Shown here: piece after piece, positions 48,901 to 57,696 of the stretch
Position numbering within the stretch: position 1 is the stretch's first letter
How the letters are laid out: every line of letters starts with the position of its first letter
From: Planctomycetota bacterium
Lineage (GTDB): Bacteria; Planctomycetota; Phycisphaerae; Phycisphaerales; UBA5793
Assembly: GCA_963205185.1 (NCBI GenBank)
Contig: CAUJHZ010000061.1
Span: 1-64,000, forward strand
DNA length: 64,000 nucleotides
Reading direction: 5' to 3'
Notes under the pieces: model-generated
Seen by the model: the letters and a program-made list of their open reading frames with translations, nothing else
What the model was told of the DNA's origin: nothing
Database searches by the model: none
Translations under genes and position numbers: made by a program

Positions 48901-51900
48901 CCGGCTGGCCGTGGCGTGTTCGAGCGGGTAGATGCGCACCGCGTTGGAAGGCGCGGCGGCGGGCACATCAAGCATCGCCACGAGTTCGCCCACGGCCTCG
49001 ATGTTTTCCGGCGTGCCGACGACGACGATGGCGTTGAGTTTGCTGTCGGGCCGAATGACCAGCCGCGTCATGGGCACGAAGAGATCGGCGTCCACCATGT
49101 CTTCGGGCCCGCCGCCGCGACGCGCGATGCGCAGACGTCCGACCTGCTTCTGCATCGCCTGCGCTTCCGGGCCGGTCGCCTGGCCGCGCACGAGCACTTC
49201 ATCGAGCGTCTCGGCGAGCGATTCGGCGTCGGCGTGGCGCAGCATGAGCACGCGGGGCTCGACCCACTTGGCGGCGATGTCGCTGTCGAGCTTGCCGATC
49301 AGAACCTCCACAAGCGCCACCGACGCCTCGCGACCGGCGACGATCAGCGTGTTGGTCCGCTCGTCCACCGTCATCGCCACGTCCTCAAGCAGTGCGCCGC
49401 CCACCTCGGTCAGCGGCCGGCCCTCGATGTTCGTGCCCGGCTGCGTCGCGAGTTTGCGGCCCTGCGAGAAGAGGTCTTCCGCGATCGACTTCATCATCGC
49501 CGCAGCAATGTTGCTCAGCGGGAACAGGCGCACCGTCACCGCTTCCGTCACCGGGAGCTTGTCAAACAGCCGCACGATCTCGGCCAGCGCTTCGCAGTTG
49601 GCCGGCGTCGAACTGATGAGCACGCCGTTCACATTCGGCGCGGGCAGCACGCGGATCGGCTGTGTGAGGTCGAGTTCGAGATCCTCCTGTGCGGCCCCGT
49701 CACGCCGCAGACTCAGGCGGCGCACCTGCTCCTGAATCGCCACGGCCATGGGCGTACCGGCGTGCTGCTCGCCGGGCTTGAGCATGTCGCGAATGATCGT
49801 CGCCACCGCGCTTGCCTCGGCCTGGCGCAATTCGACGAGCCTTACCTGCGCCTGGGCAAAGTCGGGCGCCGCATCGAGCGATGCAATGATCGAGAGAATG
49901 CGTTCGCGGTCGCCCGGATTGCCGACCACGGCCAGCGCGCGCCGGCCGGGCAGGACGCTGACTTTGAGCGGCTCGCCGAGGATTCCCGCGGCCCCTTCCC
50001 GCTGCTTGTCGAGATCGAGCGATTCGAGAATGCGTTTCATCTCCTCGGGAGCGACATTCTCGATGGGGATGACGAAGATCTGCTGGCCGCCGGATGGGCC
50101 AAGGCGGTCGAGTTCTTCCACCACCTGCACGATCTGGGCGTAGAGGCGCGCGGACGAAGCGATGACGAGCGTGTTGGCCACGCTGTCCACTTCGATGGCC
50201 AGCGGCTCTTCCATCGACCGGGCCGTGGCGGTAAAGGTCTCGCGAATCGCTTCCGCGACGCGCGGGGCGCTCGCCTTGGCCAGCGCCAGCACCCGCACCG
50301 ACATCCCTTCCTTGCGCGACGTCTGCTCGAGCGCCCGGGCCAGCGCCTCGATCTGCGAGAACTCATCCGGTTCGGCGCGAACAATGATCGTGTTGGACGC
50401 GGTGTCGGCGGAGATCACGATCGACTTTCGGCCGCCGCGACGGGCTCCGGCGCCGCCGCGTTCCTCGGCGTACATGCTCGTGATCGTGGCGGCCACGTCG
50501 GCGGCCTTGGCTTCGTTGAGCGGAATGAGCTGAGCGGGCGGCAGCTGGGCGTAGTCCGCCACATCCAGGCTCTGCACGATCGCCTGGATCTTCTCAAGAT
50601 TCCGCCGGGATGCCGAGACGATGATGGAGTTCGTCAGCGGCTCGGCTGCGGCGCGGACGACATCGGTGTCATCCACGAGTACGCGCGGCACGTTGCCGCC
50701 GTCGCCCTGCTCGCCGTTGCCGCGGCGCACCGGCTGCTCGCCGCCGCGGCGTGCTTCGATCTGCGGCGCAAACGCCTGATTGATCGCCGCGCTGACGGAG
50801 GATGCGTCGGCGTAGCGCAGCGCGATGACCTCCAGTTGCAGCGTCGCGTCGTATTCCTTGCCGTCCAGTTTGCTGATGAGTTCCTTGATGCCCGGCCACT
50901 CACCCTCTTCGGCCGAGATGACCAGGCTGTTGCTCACTGGGTCCGAGACGATCGACACGTTCTGCTTCGAGGGCGTGTCCGCCTCGCTTGCCCATCGGCC
51001 GTAGAACATGTCCAGCGCCGACGCGACTTTCTCGGCCTGCGCGAACTTGAGCGGGATGAATTCCGTCGTGCGAACCGTCGCCGCAGGCAGATCGATCTGC
51101 TTGAGGATCTGTTCGACCTCCGCGTGCTGCTCGGCCGTGGCGGCGATGATCAACCCGTTGTCGCGAGGCGAGGTCGAGACGGTCGGCACCGGATCGTTCG
51201 AAGTGCCGCCTCGCTGCGTGAGCAGCGTCGAAAGCGTCATGCGCACGTCGCTGGCCACGATGTGCGTCAATGGATAGATGCGGTACTCGCGGACGCTCTT
51301 GACGGGCGCTTCATCCAATTCGCCGACAAACCGGGCGATGAGCGGCATCGACTCGGGGGTTGCCACCACGATCACTGCGTTGTTGCGCGTGTTAGCGGTG
51401 ATGCGGGCGTCGATCGCGATCGGCTGCGCGCCCGGCTCCTGGCCCTCGAGCATGAAGCGCGTCACTTCCTCCTGAATGTTCCGCGCCCGACTGCGCTGCG
51501 GCTGGCGGCTCAGGTCGAAGGCGTCACTGAGCACCTCGGCCACTTCAGCAGCCCGCGCGTTGGAGAGCGCGAAGGTCTGGATGAGTTTCACCGTCCCGGC
51601 CGGCGGCGCATCGACCATTGCGAGAACTGCGTCGATCTCTTCGAACCGGTCTTCGGGCGCGCTGATGACGATGCTGTTGGTGCGCGCGTCGGCGGTCACG
51701 ATGACCTGCCGCGCCGGCGGCTCGCTGCGCGTCGGGAAGAGGTCGCGCAGCGTGCGCATCGCGTCGTTGGCGTCGCCGTGCTCGAGCACGTGCAGGCGGA
51801 ACGTGCGGTCGTCGCCCTCAGTGGGCACGTCGATGCTGCCGAGCAGATCGCGGATGGTCGCGATCTGCTGCGGCGTCGCGGAGACGACGATCTTGCCGGA

Positions 51901-54900
51901 TTCGTTGGCCGGCGTCATGGTGATCCCGGGATCGGGAAGGTTCGCCGCTCGCGCCCGATCGTTGAAGAAGCGCACGAGGCTCTGGGCCACGTCGCTGGGC
52001 CGGGCGTGGCCGATGGTCAGGATTTCGATCGTCTGATCGGGCCGCAGCGAAGCCTTGTCGAGTTCGGCGACGAAACCGGCGATGCCATCGAGTTCGGACT
52101 CGCGCCCGGACACGATGAGCAGTTTGTTGCCCGGATCGGTAATGATCTTGACCTCGTCCGGATTGGGCGGGTAATACCACCAGAAGTTGTTCGACTGCGA
52201 GGCGCCGTAACTCTCGCGCACCGCCCTGCCGATGATGTTCACATCGCCGTTCTCGATCTTGAGGATGCGCACCGAGCGGACTGCCTGCTGGTCCGCCGGC
52301 GCATCGAGCGAGCGGATGACGTTCTCGATGAGGGCGAAGTTCTCGCCCGTGCCGCTGACCACCAGCGAGTTGGTGCGCCGGTCCGCCTGGATGCTGATCT
52401 TGCCGCGAGACTCCGAGCGCCCGCCCCACCGGCCGACCGCGTCGTCGTAGGTCAACTCCCAGCCCATGCTGCTGACGATGTTCGACACATCCTCGGCCTT
52501 GGCGAACTTGAGCGGAATGATCTCGTACTTGAGGTCCTGCGCTTCGCTGGGAGCGTCGAACGCCTTGAGCAGATCCTGCATCTCGGCGAAGTCCTGATCG
52601 GACGCGGCGACGAACACGGTGCTGGAGCGAGCGTCGCCCACGACGCTGATGCGCCGCGGGGGACGCGGCTGGCCCGGCCGCTGGCTCAGCCGGGCGCGGT
52701 CTTCAAAGAACTGCTGCAGCGCGCTGGCGGCGCGCTGCGCGTCGGCCCGCTCGAGTTTGATCGCGCGGATCGGCAGTTCCTTCGTTTCGAATCGATCGAC
52801 TTCCTTGACGACGTCCCGGATCGCCTGCAGGTCCTCATCATTGGCGCGAATGAGCAGCAGTTGCGATGGGTCATCGGGCACGAGGACCATGCGCTCGCGC
52901 CGCTTCGGATCGCCGCCGATCAGCACCTGGTCGATGATCTGCTTGAGCCGGCTCGGCGCGGCGCTCTGCGTTTCGAGAATGGTCAGGGGCGGGGCGTCCT
53001 CGATGGGCGTAAAGCGGTTCATCGCCGCGAGCACGCGGCCGATCACTTCGAAATCGACGTCGTTGGCGCTGACGATCAGTCCTCCGCCGGGCTGATCGGG
53101 TATGACGGCCACCTCGCCGGTCAGTCCGCCCGCCACGCCCCGCCGGCGCATCTGGGTGAGCAGCCCGTTGATCGTGTTGGCGATCTGGTTTGCGTTGGCG
53201 CGCTCGTCGAGCGCGATGTAGCGAATCTGCTCGGGGAGGCCGGGGATTTGCGATTGAATCTGCTCGGCCAGTTGCGCCAGCCGGTCGTTCGCCTGGGGCG
53301 AGCCGACGACGATGAGGCTGTTGGACGCTTCATCGACGGCGATGATCACATCCGGCTCCGGAGCCGGCGGGTCCATCGCTACGACCGACGCGGCGAGGGC
53401 CGCGGTGAAATCGGCGAGCCGGCCCACAGTGCGGTGCGCAGATTCGGGAACGCGGGCGAGACTGTCGCCTGCGGGTGCGACTTGCGCGCCGTCATCACCT
53501 GCATCGGGTTCCTCTGTCTTCTGCCGCCGGATGAGTTCATCGATGCTGATGATTTCGACGCGTGCGCCGCTGCGCTGTTCGAGCAGGCGGCGGAGCGTCT
53601 CAGCCGTCTGGGCGGCGTCGGCCTTCGATCGGTCGATGGGGATCATCCGCACTTCGCGGGCCGCGGTGATCGTCGCCGTCTCGAGATCGTTGATAATGCT
53701 CTCGATGACGGCGAACTGCTCGGATGTGCCGCGCACAATGAGGCAGTTGCTGCCGGTGTCAACGCGGATGACGGGGGGAACGGCGCTGCCTGCCGTCTCG
53801 TCGCCGAGCACGGCCTGGAGATTTGCCGCGACATCCTGAGCCCGCGCGTTGAGCAGCGGCAGCACGCGCACCGAGCGCTGCGGCCCGCCGGCGATCTCGC
53901 CCGGATCGACGTCGAGTTGCCGCACCATCTCCTCGGCGAGGTTAAGCACCGACGTGGGCGCGCTGATGACCACGGCGTTGAGCCGCGACTCCGCCGCTAC
54001 GCGCACGTCCGGTCCGAGATCGGGCAACTGCCAGCCGCGGCGCATGAAGTCGAAGCGCATCCACTGGTCCATCTGCTCGCCGCGGAGCAGTTGCTCGACC
54101 ATCGGCGCCACGCGATCCGCCTGCGTGTGCTTGAGAAAGACCGTGCGAACCTGCGGCTGATCGCCCGCCTGCGCCGAATCGAGACTCTCGACGAGCGCCG
54201 CGATCTCCTTCATCTCGTCAGGGGTCGCGGCGACGACGATCGAATTCGTCGAATCTTCGGCGGTGACGCTGGCGGCCCGGCCGGGAGGGCCGGAGCCCTG
54301 CCTCGTCTTGAGCAGATTCGTGATCGCCGGGGCCACGTTGGCTGCCTTGGCCTGCACGAGGTTGAACACCTGCAGTTCCACCGTCTCATCGCCGTTGCGC
54401 GGCTGGTCGTACTCGCGGATGATCGACTGGATGATCTGGTGCTGCGCCGGCTGGGCGGCGACGAGCAGCGAGTTGGTCGCCTCGACCACCTCAACGAGCG
54501 GCGCGGGTCCGATCGTGCCGCCCTGGAAGGACTTGGAAGCCGAGACGAGGTCGTTGAGGAACTTGGCCGCCTTGGCCGCGCTGACGTTCTGCAGCGCCAG
54601 CAGGCGCACATCGCGCCCGCTGCCCAGCGTCTGCTGCAACTGCGTGAGAATGGCCATGTAGCGCGACATCGCCGGCGCGTCGGCCACGAGGTAGATCGCC
54701 CCGGCGGTCGCGTCGTGCTCGACGCTGACCTCAGTCAGCGTTGCGTCGGCCTGGCGCTGCTGAGCGTAGATTTCGCCCGCGCGCTGGAGAATCTGCGCCG
54801 CATCGGCATTACCGACGCTCACCACGCGGAACTGCACGTCGCGGCTGCGCCGCTCATCGAGCGTCTTGACCACCGAGTCGATCACCGGCGCCTGCTCAGG

Positions 54901-56652
54901 CAGTGCGGTGACGAGGATCACATCCAGTGCATCAACCGGGACGATCTCGGGCGCGACAAATGGCGAGCCGTCCTCCGGCGTGAGGAGTTGCGCGCACAGC
55001 GTCTTGAGCGGCGCGGCGATGCGGCTGGCCTGGCCGGGCGAAACGCTGATCTGTCGCGTCTCACGCTCGATGGGAAGAGCCGATTCCACCGTGCTCAGCA
55101 GTTGTTGCCAGCGGTTGATCGAATCGCGACGTCCGATGAGCGTGATGGCGTTCGATTCCGGATCGCGCTCGACGACCACCTGGCTCATCGGATCCGCCTC
55201 GGCCGAACCGATCTCCCGGCCGTAGAGATCACTGACGCGGCGGATCACGTCGTCGGCGTCGCCGCGCGCCAGGCGAATGATGCGCACCTCGCGCGGCCGG
55301 TCGGTCGGTTCGACGTCGAGCGTCTGCGCCAACTGCCGCACGAGTTCGACATCCGACGCCGGGCCCGCGAGGATGAGCGAGCGGCCGTCGGGCGAGGGGA
55401 GCGTGTTGACCAGTCGCGCCTGGCGCGGCGTCATGAGTTGCCTGAGCGCCTGCTGCACGCTGGCGGGCGCGGCAAAGCGCAGCGGCACCACGGCCGCGGT
55501 GCGGGCGAAGTTCACGGGATCGTCGCCCCCGCCATCAACCTCTTTAAGCAGCGTCACAGCCCGCTCGAGCGAGATCGCCGAGCCGACGATGGTGATTCGG
55601 TTGAGCTCATCCAGAGGCAGGATGACCGGCTTTTCCTCGTTCTTGAGCGGCCGGAACAGGTCTGTGAGCATCTTGGCCGCCTCCTGGCTCGAGATGCGGC
55701 CGAGATTGATCGTCGTCATGTCCGTGCCGTCGGCCCCCTGCTGACCGGGCACATCGAGCATGTTGATCATGTCTTCGAGCGTCTCGAGCCGGCCGATCGG
55801 GCCCTTGGCGATGATCGTGTTCGTGCGGCTGTCGGGCTGAATGCGCAGCCCGGCGAGATCGTCCTCTTCGAGTTTAACCTGCTGGCCCTGCTGGTTGATG
55901 ACGTACTTGACGATGCGCTCGCTCATGAGGATCTTGAGCGTGTCCACGAGCGCGCTGGCCTGCGCGTTCTGAATGGGGAAGATGCGCACCTGGTCCTGGT
56001 AGTCGCCCGCGGTGTCGAGCGCATCGATGATGGTCTGCAGCCGCCGAATCTGCCCGGCGGTCTCGGTCACGAGCAGCGCGTTCTGCTGGGGCAGCGGCGT
56101 GAGCCCGCCGTAGGCGCCCACCAGCGACTGCAGGCGCTCGGAGAGTTCGGCGGCGGTGATGTTCTGCAGCGGGATGAGGACGGTGACGAGCTGCTCATTG
56201 GTCACGTCGCCGGGAATCGTGCCCGCAAGATACGTCGGTCCGGGGTTGGTCTTGTCAAATGTGCCGAGGTAGAGAAACTCGCCGTCGCGCGAGAGCGTAA
56301 CGCCCTTGGTCTGCAGGATGATGTTGAGAATCCGCAGCGCTTCGGTGTACGAATAGGAGTCCGGCGAGAAGTAGGTCAGCGCTCCTTTGGGCGGCTCGAC
56401 CTTGGCGATCACCGGCAGCCCGACCGCCCGACTGAAGAAATCGATCACGTCGGCGTAGGGCGCATCCTTGAAGTTGAACTGCACCGTCGGCTCGGGCGCG
56501 GCAGGCGCCGGCTGGGCGGTCGGCGGCGCTTCGGTTGAAGCTGCAGGTTCGGGTGGCGCCGGTTCGTCCTGTGCGTGGGCCGCTGAAGCAAAGCAAAAGG
56601 CGACGAGAGTTGCAACGGACAGCAGGCAAGACCTGATGCTGGTGTTCAGCAT
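45958..56652 (-). CDS. gspD: Giant GspD-type secretin with about 37 N-domains
   Basis: 3,564 residues. A signal peptide (MLNTSIRSCLLSVATLVAFC...) and Pro/Ala linker precede an N0-like domain (about 56-130, VQFNFKDAPYADVIDFFS). From about residue 150 to 3260 I count about 37 units of roughly 84 residues. Each has a first half like 'VRIIPLxNAxAxxVAxxLxxLF' and a second half like 'xDxRTNSLIVxAxxxxxxxIxxLIxxLD', the pattern of secretin N1-N3 domains. The C-terminal 300 residues are a complete secretin domain (VLISVMLAEVTLDSDEQWG; GRLEVLSRPQILVNNN; VPFLGDIPIFGLPFR; KTEFLVVITPHVV). Ordinary GspD is 600-750 residues. The frame is open throughout and no two units look recently duplicated. It should be the outer-membrane channel of the type II system encoded upstream. 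Confidence 0.93.
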   Translation of the reverse strand: MLNTSIRSCLLSVATLVAFCFASAAHAQDEPAPPEPAASTEAPPTAQPAPAAPEPTVQFNFKDAPYADVIDFFSRAVGLPVIAKVEPPKGALTYFSPDSYSYTEALRILNIILQTKGVTLSRDGEFLYLGTFDKTNPGPTYLAGTIPGDVTNEQLVTVLIPLQNITAAELSERLQSLVGAYGGLTPLPQQNALLVTETAGQIRRLQTIIDALDTAGDYQDQVRIFPIQNAQASALVDTLKILMSERIVKYVINQQGQQVKLEEDDLAGLRIQPDSRTNTIIAKGPIGRLETLEDMINMLDVPGQQGADGTDMTTINLGRISSQEAAKMLTDLFRPLKNEEKPVILPLDELNRITIVGSAISLERAVTLLKEVDGGGDDPVNFARTAAVVPLRFAAPASVQQALRQLMTPRQARLVNTLPSPDGRSLILAGPASDVELVRQLAQTLDVEPTDRPREVRIIRLARGDADDVIRRVSDLYGREIGSAEADPMSQVVVERDPESNAITLIGRRDSINRWQQLLSTVESALPIERETRQISVSPGQASRIAAPLKTLCAQLLTPEDGSPFVAPEIVPVDALDVILVTALPEQAPVIDSVVKTLDERRSRDVQFRVVSVGNADAAQILQRAGEIYAQQRQADATLTEVSVEHDATAGAIYLVADAPAMSRYMAILTQLQQTLGSGRDVRLLALQNVSAAKAAKFLNDLVSASKSFQGGTIGPAPLVEVVEATNSLLVAAQPAQHQIIQSIIREYDQPRNGDETVELQVFNLVQAKAANVAPAITNLLKTRQGSGPPGRAASVTAEDSTNSIVVAATPDEMKEIAALVESLDSAQAGDQPQVRTVFLKHTQADRVAPMVEQLLRGEQMDQWMRFDFMRRGWQLPDLGPDVRVAAESRLNAVVISAPTSVLNLAEEMVRQLDVDPGEIAGGPQRSVRVLPLLNARAQDVAANLQAVLGDETAGSAVPPVIRVDTGSNCLIVRGTSEQFAVIESIINDLETATITAAREVRMIPIDRSKADAAQTAETLRRLLEQRSGARVEIISIDELIRRQKTEEPDAGDDGAQVAPAGDSLARVPESAHRTVGRLADFTAALAASVVAMDPPAPEPDVIIAVDEASNSLIVVGSPQANDRLAQLAEQIQSQIPGLPEQIRYIALDERANANQIANTINGLLTQMRRRGVAGGLTGEVAVIPDQPGGGLIVSANDVDFEVIGRVLAAMNRFTPIEDAPPLTILETQSAAPSRLKQIIDQVLIGGDPKRRERMVLVPDDPSQLLLIRANDEDLQAIRDVVKEVDRFETKELPIRAIKLERADAQRAASALQQFFEDRARLSQRPGQPRPPRRISVVGDARSSTVFVAASDQDFAEMQDLLKAFDAPSEAQDLKYEIIPLKFAKAEDVSNIVSSMGWELTYDDAVGRWGGRSESRGKISIQADRRTNSLVVSGTGENFALIENVIRSLDAPADQQAVRSVRILKIENGDVNIIGRAVRESYGASQSNNFWWYYPPNPDEVKIITDPGNKLLIVSGRESELDGIAGFVAELDKASLRPDQTIEILTIGHARPSDVAQSLVRFFNDRARAANLPDPGITMTPANESGKIVVSATPQQIATIRDLLGSIDVPTEGDDRTFRLHVLEHGDANDAMRTLRDLFPTRSEPPARQVIVTADARTNSIVISAPEDRFEEIDAVLAMVDAPPAGTVKLIQTFALSNARAAEVAEVLSDAFDLSRQPQRSRARNIQEEVTRFMLEGQEPGAQPIAIDARITANTRNNAVIVVATPESMPLIARFVGELDEAPVKSVREYRIYPLTHIVASDVRMTLSTLLTQRGGTSNDPVPTVSTSPRDNGLIIAATAEQHAEVEQILKQIDLPAATVRTTEFIPLKFAQAEKVASALDMFYGRWASEADTPSKQNVSIVSDPVSNSLVISAEEGEWPGIKELISKLDGKEYDATLQLEVIALRYADASSVSAAINQAFAPQIEARRGGEQPVRRGNGEQGDGGNVPRVLVDDTDVVRAAAEPLTNSIIVSASRRNLEKIQAIVQSLDVADYAQLPPAQLIPLNEAKAADVAATITSMYAEERGGAGARRGGRKSIVISADTASNTIIVRAEPDEFSQIEALARALEQTSRKEGMSVRVLALAKASAPRVAEAIRETFTATARSMEEPLAIEVDSVANTLVIASSARLYAQIVQVVEELDRLGPSGGQQIFVIPIENVAPEEMKRILESLDLDKQREGAAGILGEPLKVSVLPGRRALAVVGNPGDRERILSIIASLDAAPDFAQAQVRLVELRQAEASAVATIIRDMLKPGEQHAGTPMAVAIQEQVRRLSLRRDGAAQEDLELDLTQPIRVLPAPNVNGVLISSTPANCEALAEIVRLFDKLPVTEAVTVRLFPLSNIAAAMMKSIAEDLFSQGRKLATQPGTNIEGRPLTEVGGALLEDVAMTVDERTNTLIVAGREASVALVEVLIGKLDSDIAAKWVEPRVLMLRHADAESLAETLDEVLVRGQATGPEAQAMQKQVGRLRIARRGGGPEDMVDADLFVPMTRLVIRPDSKLNAIVVVGTPENIEAVGELVAMLDVPAAAPSNAVRIYPLEHATASRVASILTALFDRQAQTGAIRDEDRLAVQADERTNSLIITTSPRSFAVTEMLLQSLDSEKTAELHDIRMIRLSNASATVIAPLIQRLMDSRLERLRQTEPETADQQQAVVVADSRTNSLLVTAGNESFEVIEQLANSLENTRASTANDVQIIPLNRGNAAKVADTIQRVMDRQYADLPSELASREKPLVLTDSRTNSLLVTASADDLKRINELVTRLENAPFNPALSLHVIPITGQRVEVLAPRLEALMRERERSLGESAGAQDRTVIQPDAATNSLIVAASDENLEIIRGLITTLGDAENLASTGAEVEIITLRNSRADRMVDQLNALYVTEANRTRGDGTIRVSPDMRLNAIAISAPASDIAALRDLINELESTQVTDVREIQMIPLNAANAIEIVPLLENVLTGGRRGAGSQDQATIIRFIRDSTREKLEDQRDGEPTEAEVSMAVREAIRFTPDLRTNSIVVSAPASSMRMIRELIDELDSSETGSKRVRIFELVNSDALQMAELLGQLFNLPDQGLILRPRDDDPSAGPPGDNVVATFNDTELVTATDERQQLSMTVDARTNSLIVSGTPRYLDLVEEVITELDSKTGTQRLEQVYPLRNARAADVAQALNTFLTQEQERILRTLGPDRAGSILQQLEREVSVVGVEDSNTLMISASPRYMDKIESMIKELDKNPPQVLISVMLAEVTLDSDEQWGMDVRVGPLGGENVTAGSTFGLAAATLSGLGVPNLSVSTDDLELLIRALEAQGRLEVLSRPQILVNNNVNATFQVGQNIGIVEDVQISDTGTARSSVTRKDIGIILDVLPSISPDRFVRMEVKPEISSLSARTTQVSEDFQAPIIDTRTVDTVVTVKDGQTVVIGGLFSTRTETRNQKVPFLGDIPIFGLPFRTRLHRREKTEFLVVITPHVVGSVEEARQFTDEAIIDMTIPAKTKEQIRAGDIDPTLWEDPAPGKSKPRRDEPREPAKIDEPANRKEEQP

Positions 56653-56679
56653 GGCGCATCCACTCCTTCACTCAACCCA

Positions 56680-56709
56680 CCCCCGTGCGGGGGCTCGCCC
56701 GTGCGGGCG
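56680..56709 (-). promoter_or_regulatory. Two tandem hairpins in the gspD leader
   Basis: CCCCC-GTGC-GGGGG (56680-56693) and CGCCC-GTGC-GGGCG (56696-56709), two bases apart and with identical loops. They occupy the 84-base gap between the GspM/GspC gene and gspD, the largest gap among the T2SS genes apart from gspF-gspG. They could slow transcription or set the level of the very long gspD message. Confidence 0.5.
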
Positions 56710-56736
56710 ACTCGATCATCAATGCGTGCCGACAGT

Positions 56737-57696
56737 CTACTGGTTTACCGGCCGCCGTTCTTCAAGACTCTGTCCGATTTGGATCGAGAACAGCGCTCCT
56801 TCGATGCTGACCACCGCCTGCGTCTGCGAAATCTCCTCCACCTGCGCTTGCAGAATCCGGTCCCCGGCCCGCAGCTGCTTGGCCTCGCTCGTTTTGCGGT
56901 TGCGCAGCCAGAGTTCGGGCTGCCGGTCGATCCAGACGATCCCCGTGACGACCCAGTCGCCCCACGGCACCGGCGCCGGTGGCGGCGGCTGGACCGCCAC
57001 GGCCGGCTTGACCTCGGGCTTCACCTCGAGGGCGGGCGGCGGGGGCGCGCGGAAAAGGTTCTTGCCTGTGAGAGAGGCATGCGACGGCGCCTGCGCCAGC
57101 CCGGGCGCCGGCTGGGGCGGCGGATCGACGCCCGGCAGGATGACCGTCGTCAGCGAGAGCGACACATCCACCACTTCCCCCCCGCGGCGCGGCCGCAGCG
57201 AGAAGCGATCCATCCGGCTGAGATAGGGCTCGGCGGCGATCACTTCGATCGCGCGGACCGCCTGCTCAAAAGTCCCCTGCCCGCTGAAGTCGGCGCTGAG
57301 CGTATAGAAGTCCGGCTGTCCCGTCAGGCTCTTCCAGTCGCGGTTGCGGTAATCCGATTTCGCCGCGGACGCAACGGACCTGGGGTTGGCGGTGGAAACG
57401 CGCAGGTCGGTCAACCCGATGCCGTGACCGATCGTGTTGAGCCGCTCGCGCAGTATGCTGACGGTTTCCTCGGATGTGCCCGCCAGCGTTCGCGCGGCCG
57501 CATCGCGCAAGGCGCGGCGCTGCGCCACTTCCTTGTTGATGGTTTCCTGCAGCCGCGCGATCGTCGTCCGCTCTTCGTCGATACGGTCGAGCAGGTCCCG
57601 CCGCGGCGCGAAGTAGGTCTTGGACGCCGTGGACCACAGCAGCCAGGCCGCCGCAACGCCGGCGATCGAGAAGAAGATGAGTCGTCCGCGCGTCAT
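56737..57696 (-). CDS. gspM: GspM-GspC fusion-like T2SS inner-membrane protein
   Basis: 319 residues. A short cytoplasmic start, one membrane helix (about 6-25) and a coiled coil (about 35-65) lead to a ferredoxin-like GspM/PilO-type domain (about 75-190). A Pro-rich linker (about 190-240) is followed by a C-terminal domain WGDWVVTGIVWIDRQPELWL ... KQLRAGDRILQAQVEEI, which resembles the homology region of GspC/PilP, the part that contacts the secretin N0 domain. Since no separate gspC is seen, one protein may do both jobs. Its ATG overlaps the gspL stop by four bases. Confidence 0.8.
   Translation of the reverse strand: MTRGRLIFFSIAGVAAAWLLWSTASKTYFAPRRDLLDRIDEERTTIARLQETINKEVAQRRALRDAAARTLAGTSEETVSILRERLNTIGHGIGLTDLRVSTANPRSVASAAKSDYRNRDWKSLTGQPDFYTLSADFSGQGTFEQAVRAIEVIAAEPYLSRMDRFSLRPRRGGEVVDVSLSLTTVILPGVDPPPQPAPGLAQAPSHASLTGKNLFRAPPPPALEVKPEVKPAVAVQPPPPAPVPWGDWVVTGIVWIDRQPELWLRNRKTSEAKQLRAGDRILQAQVEEISQTQAVVSIEGALFSIQIGQSLEERRPVNQ

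Noticed and set aside
47932-56538. A plus-strand open frame of 2,868 codons antisense to the secretin gene.
   Set aside because: It is a shadow of GC-rich codon use in the giant secretin. The translation is Arg/Asp/Val-rich with no domain, signal or plausible start, while the minus strand encodes clear secretin repeats.
56255-56671. A separate minus-strand protein overlapping the secretin N-terminus.
   Set aside because: It is a frame-shifted reading of the secretin signal peptide and N0 domain.
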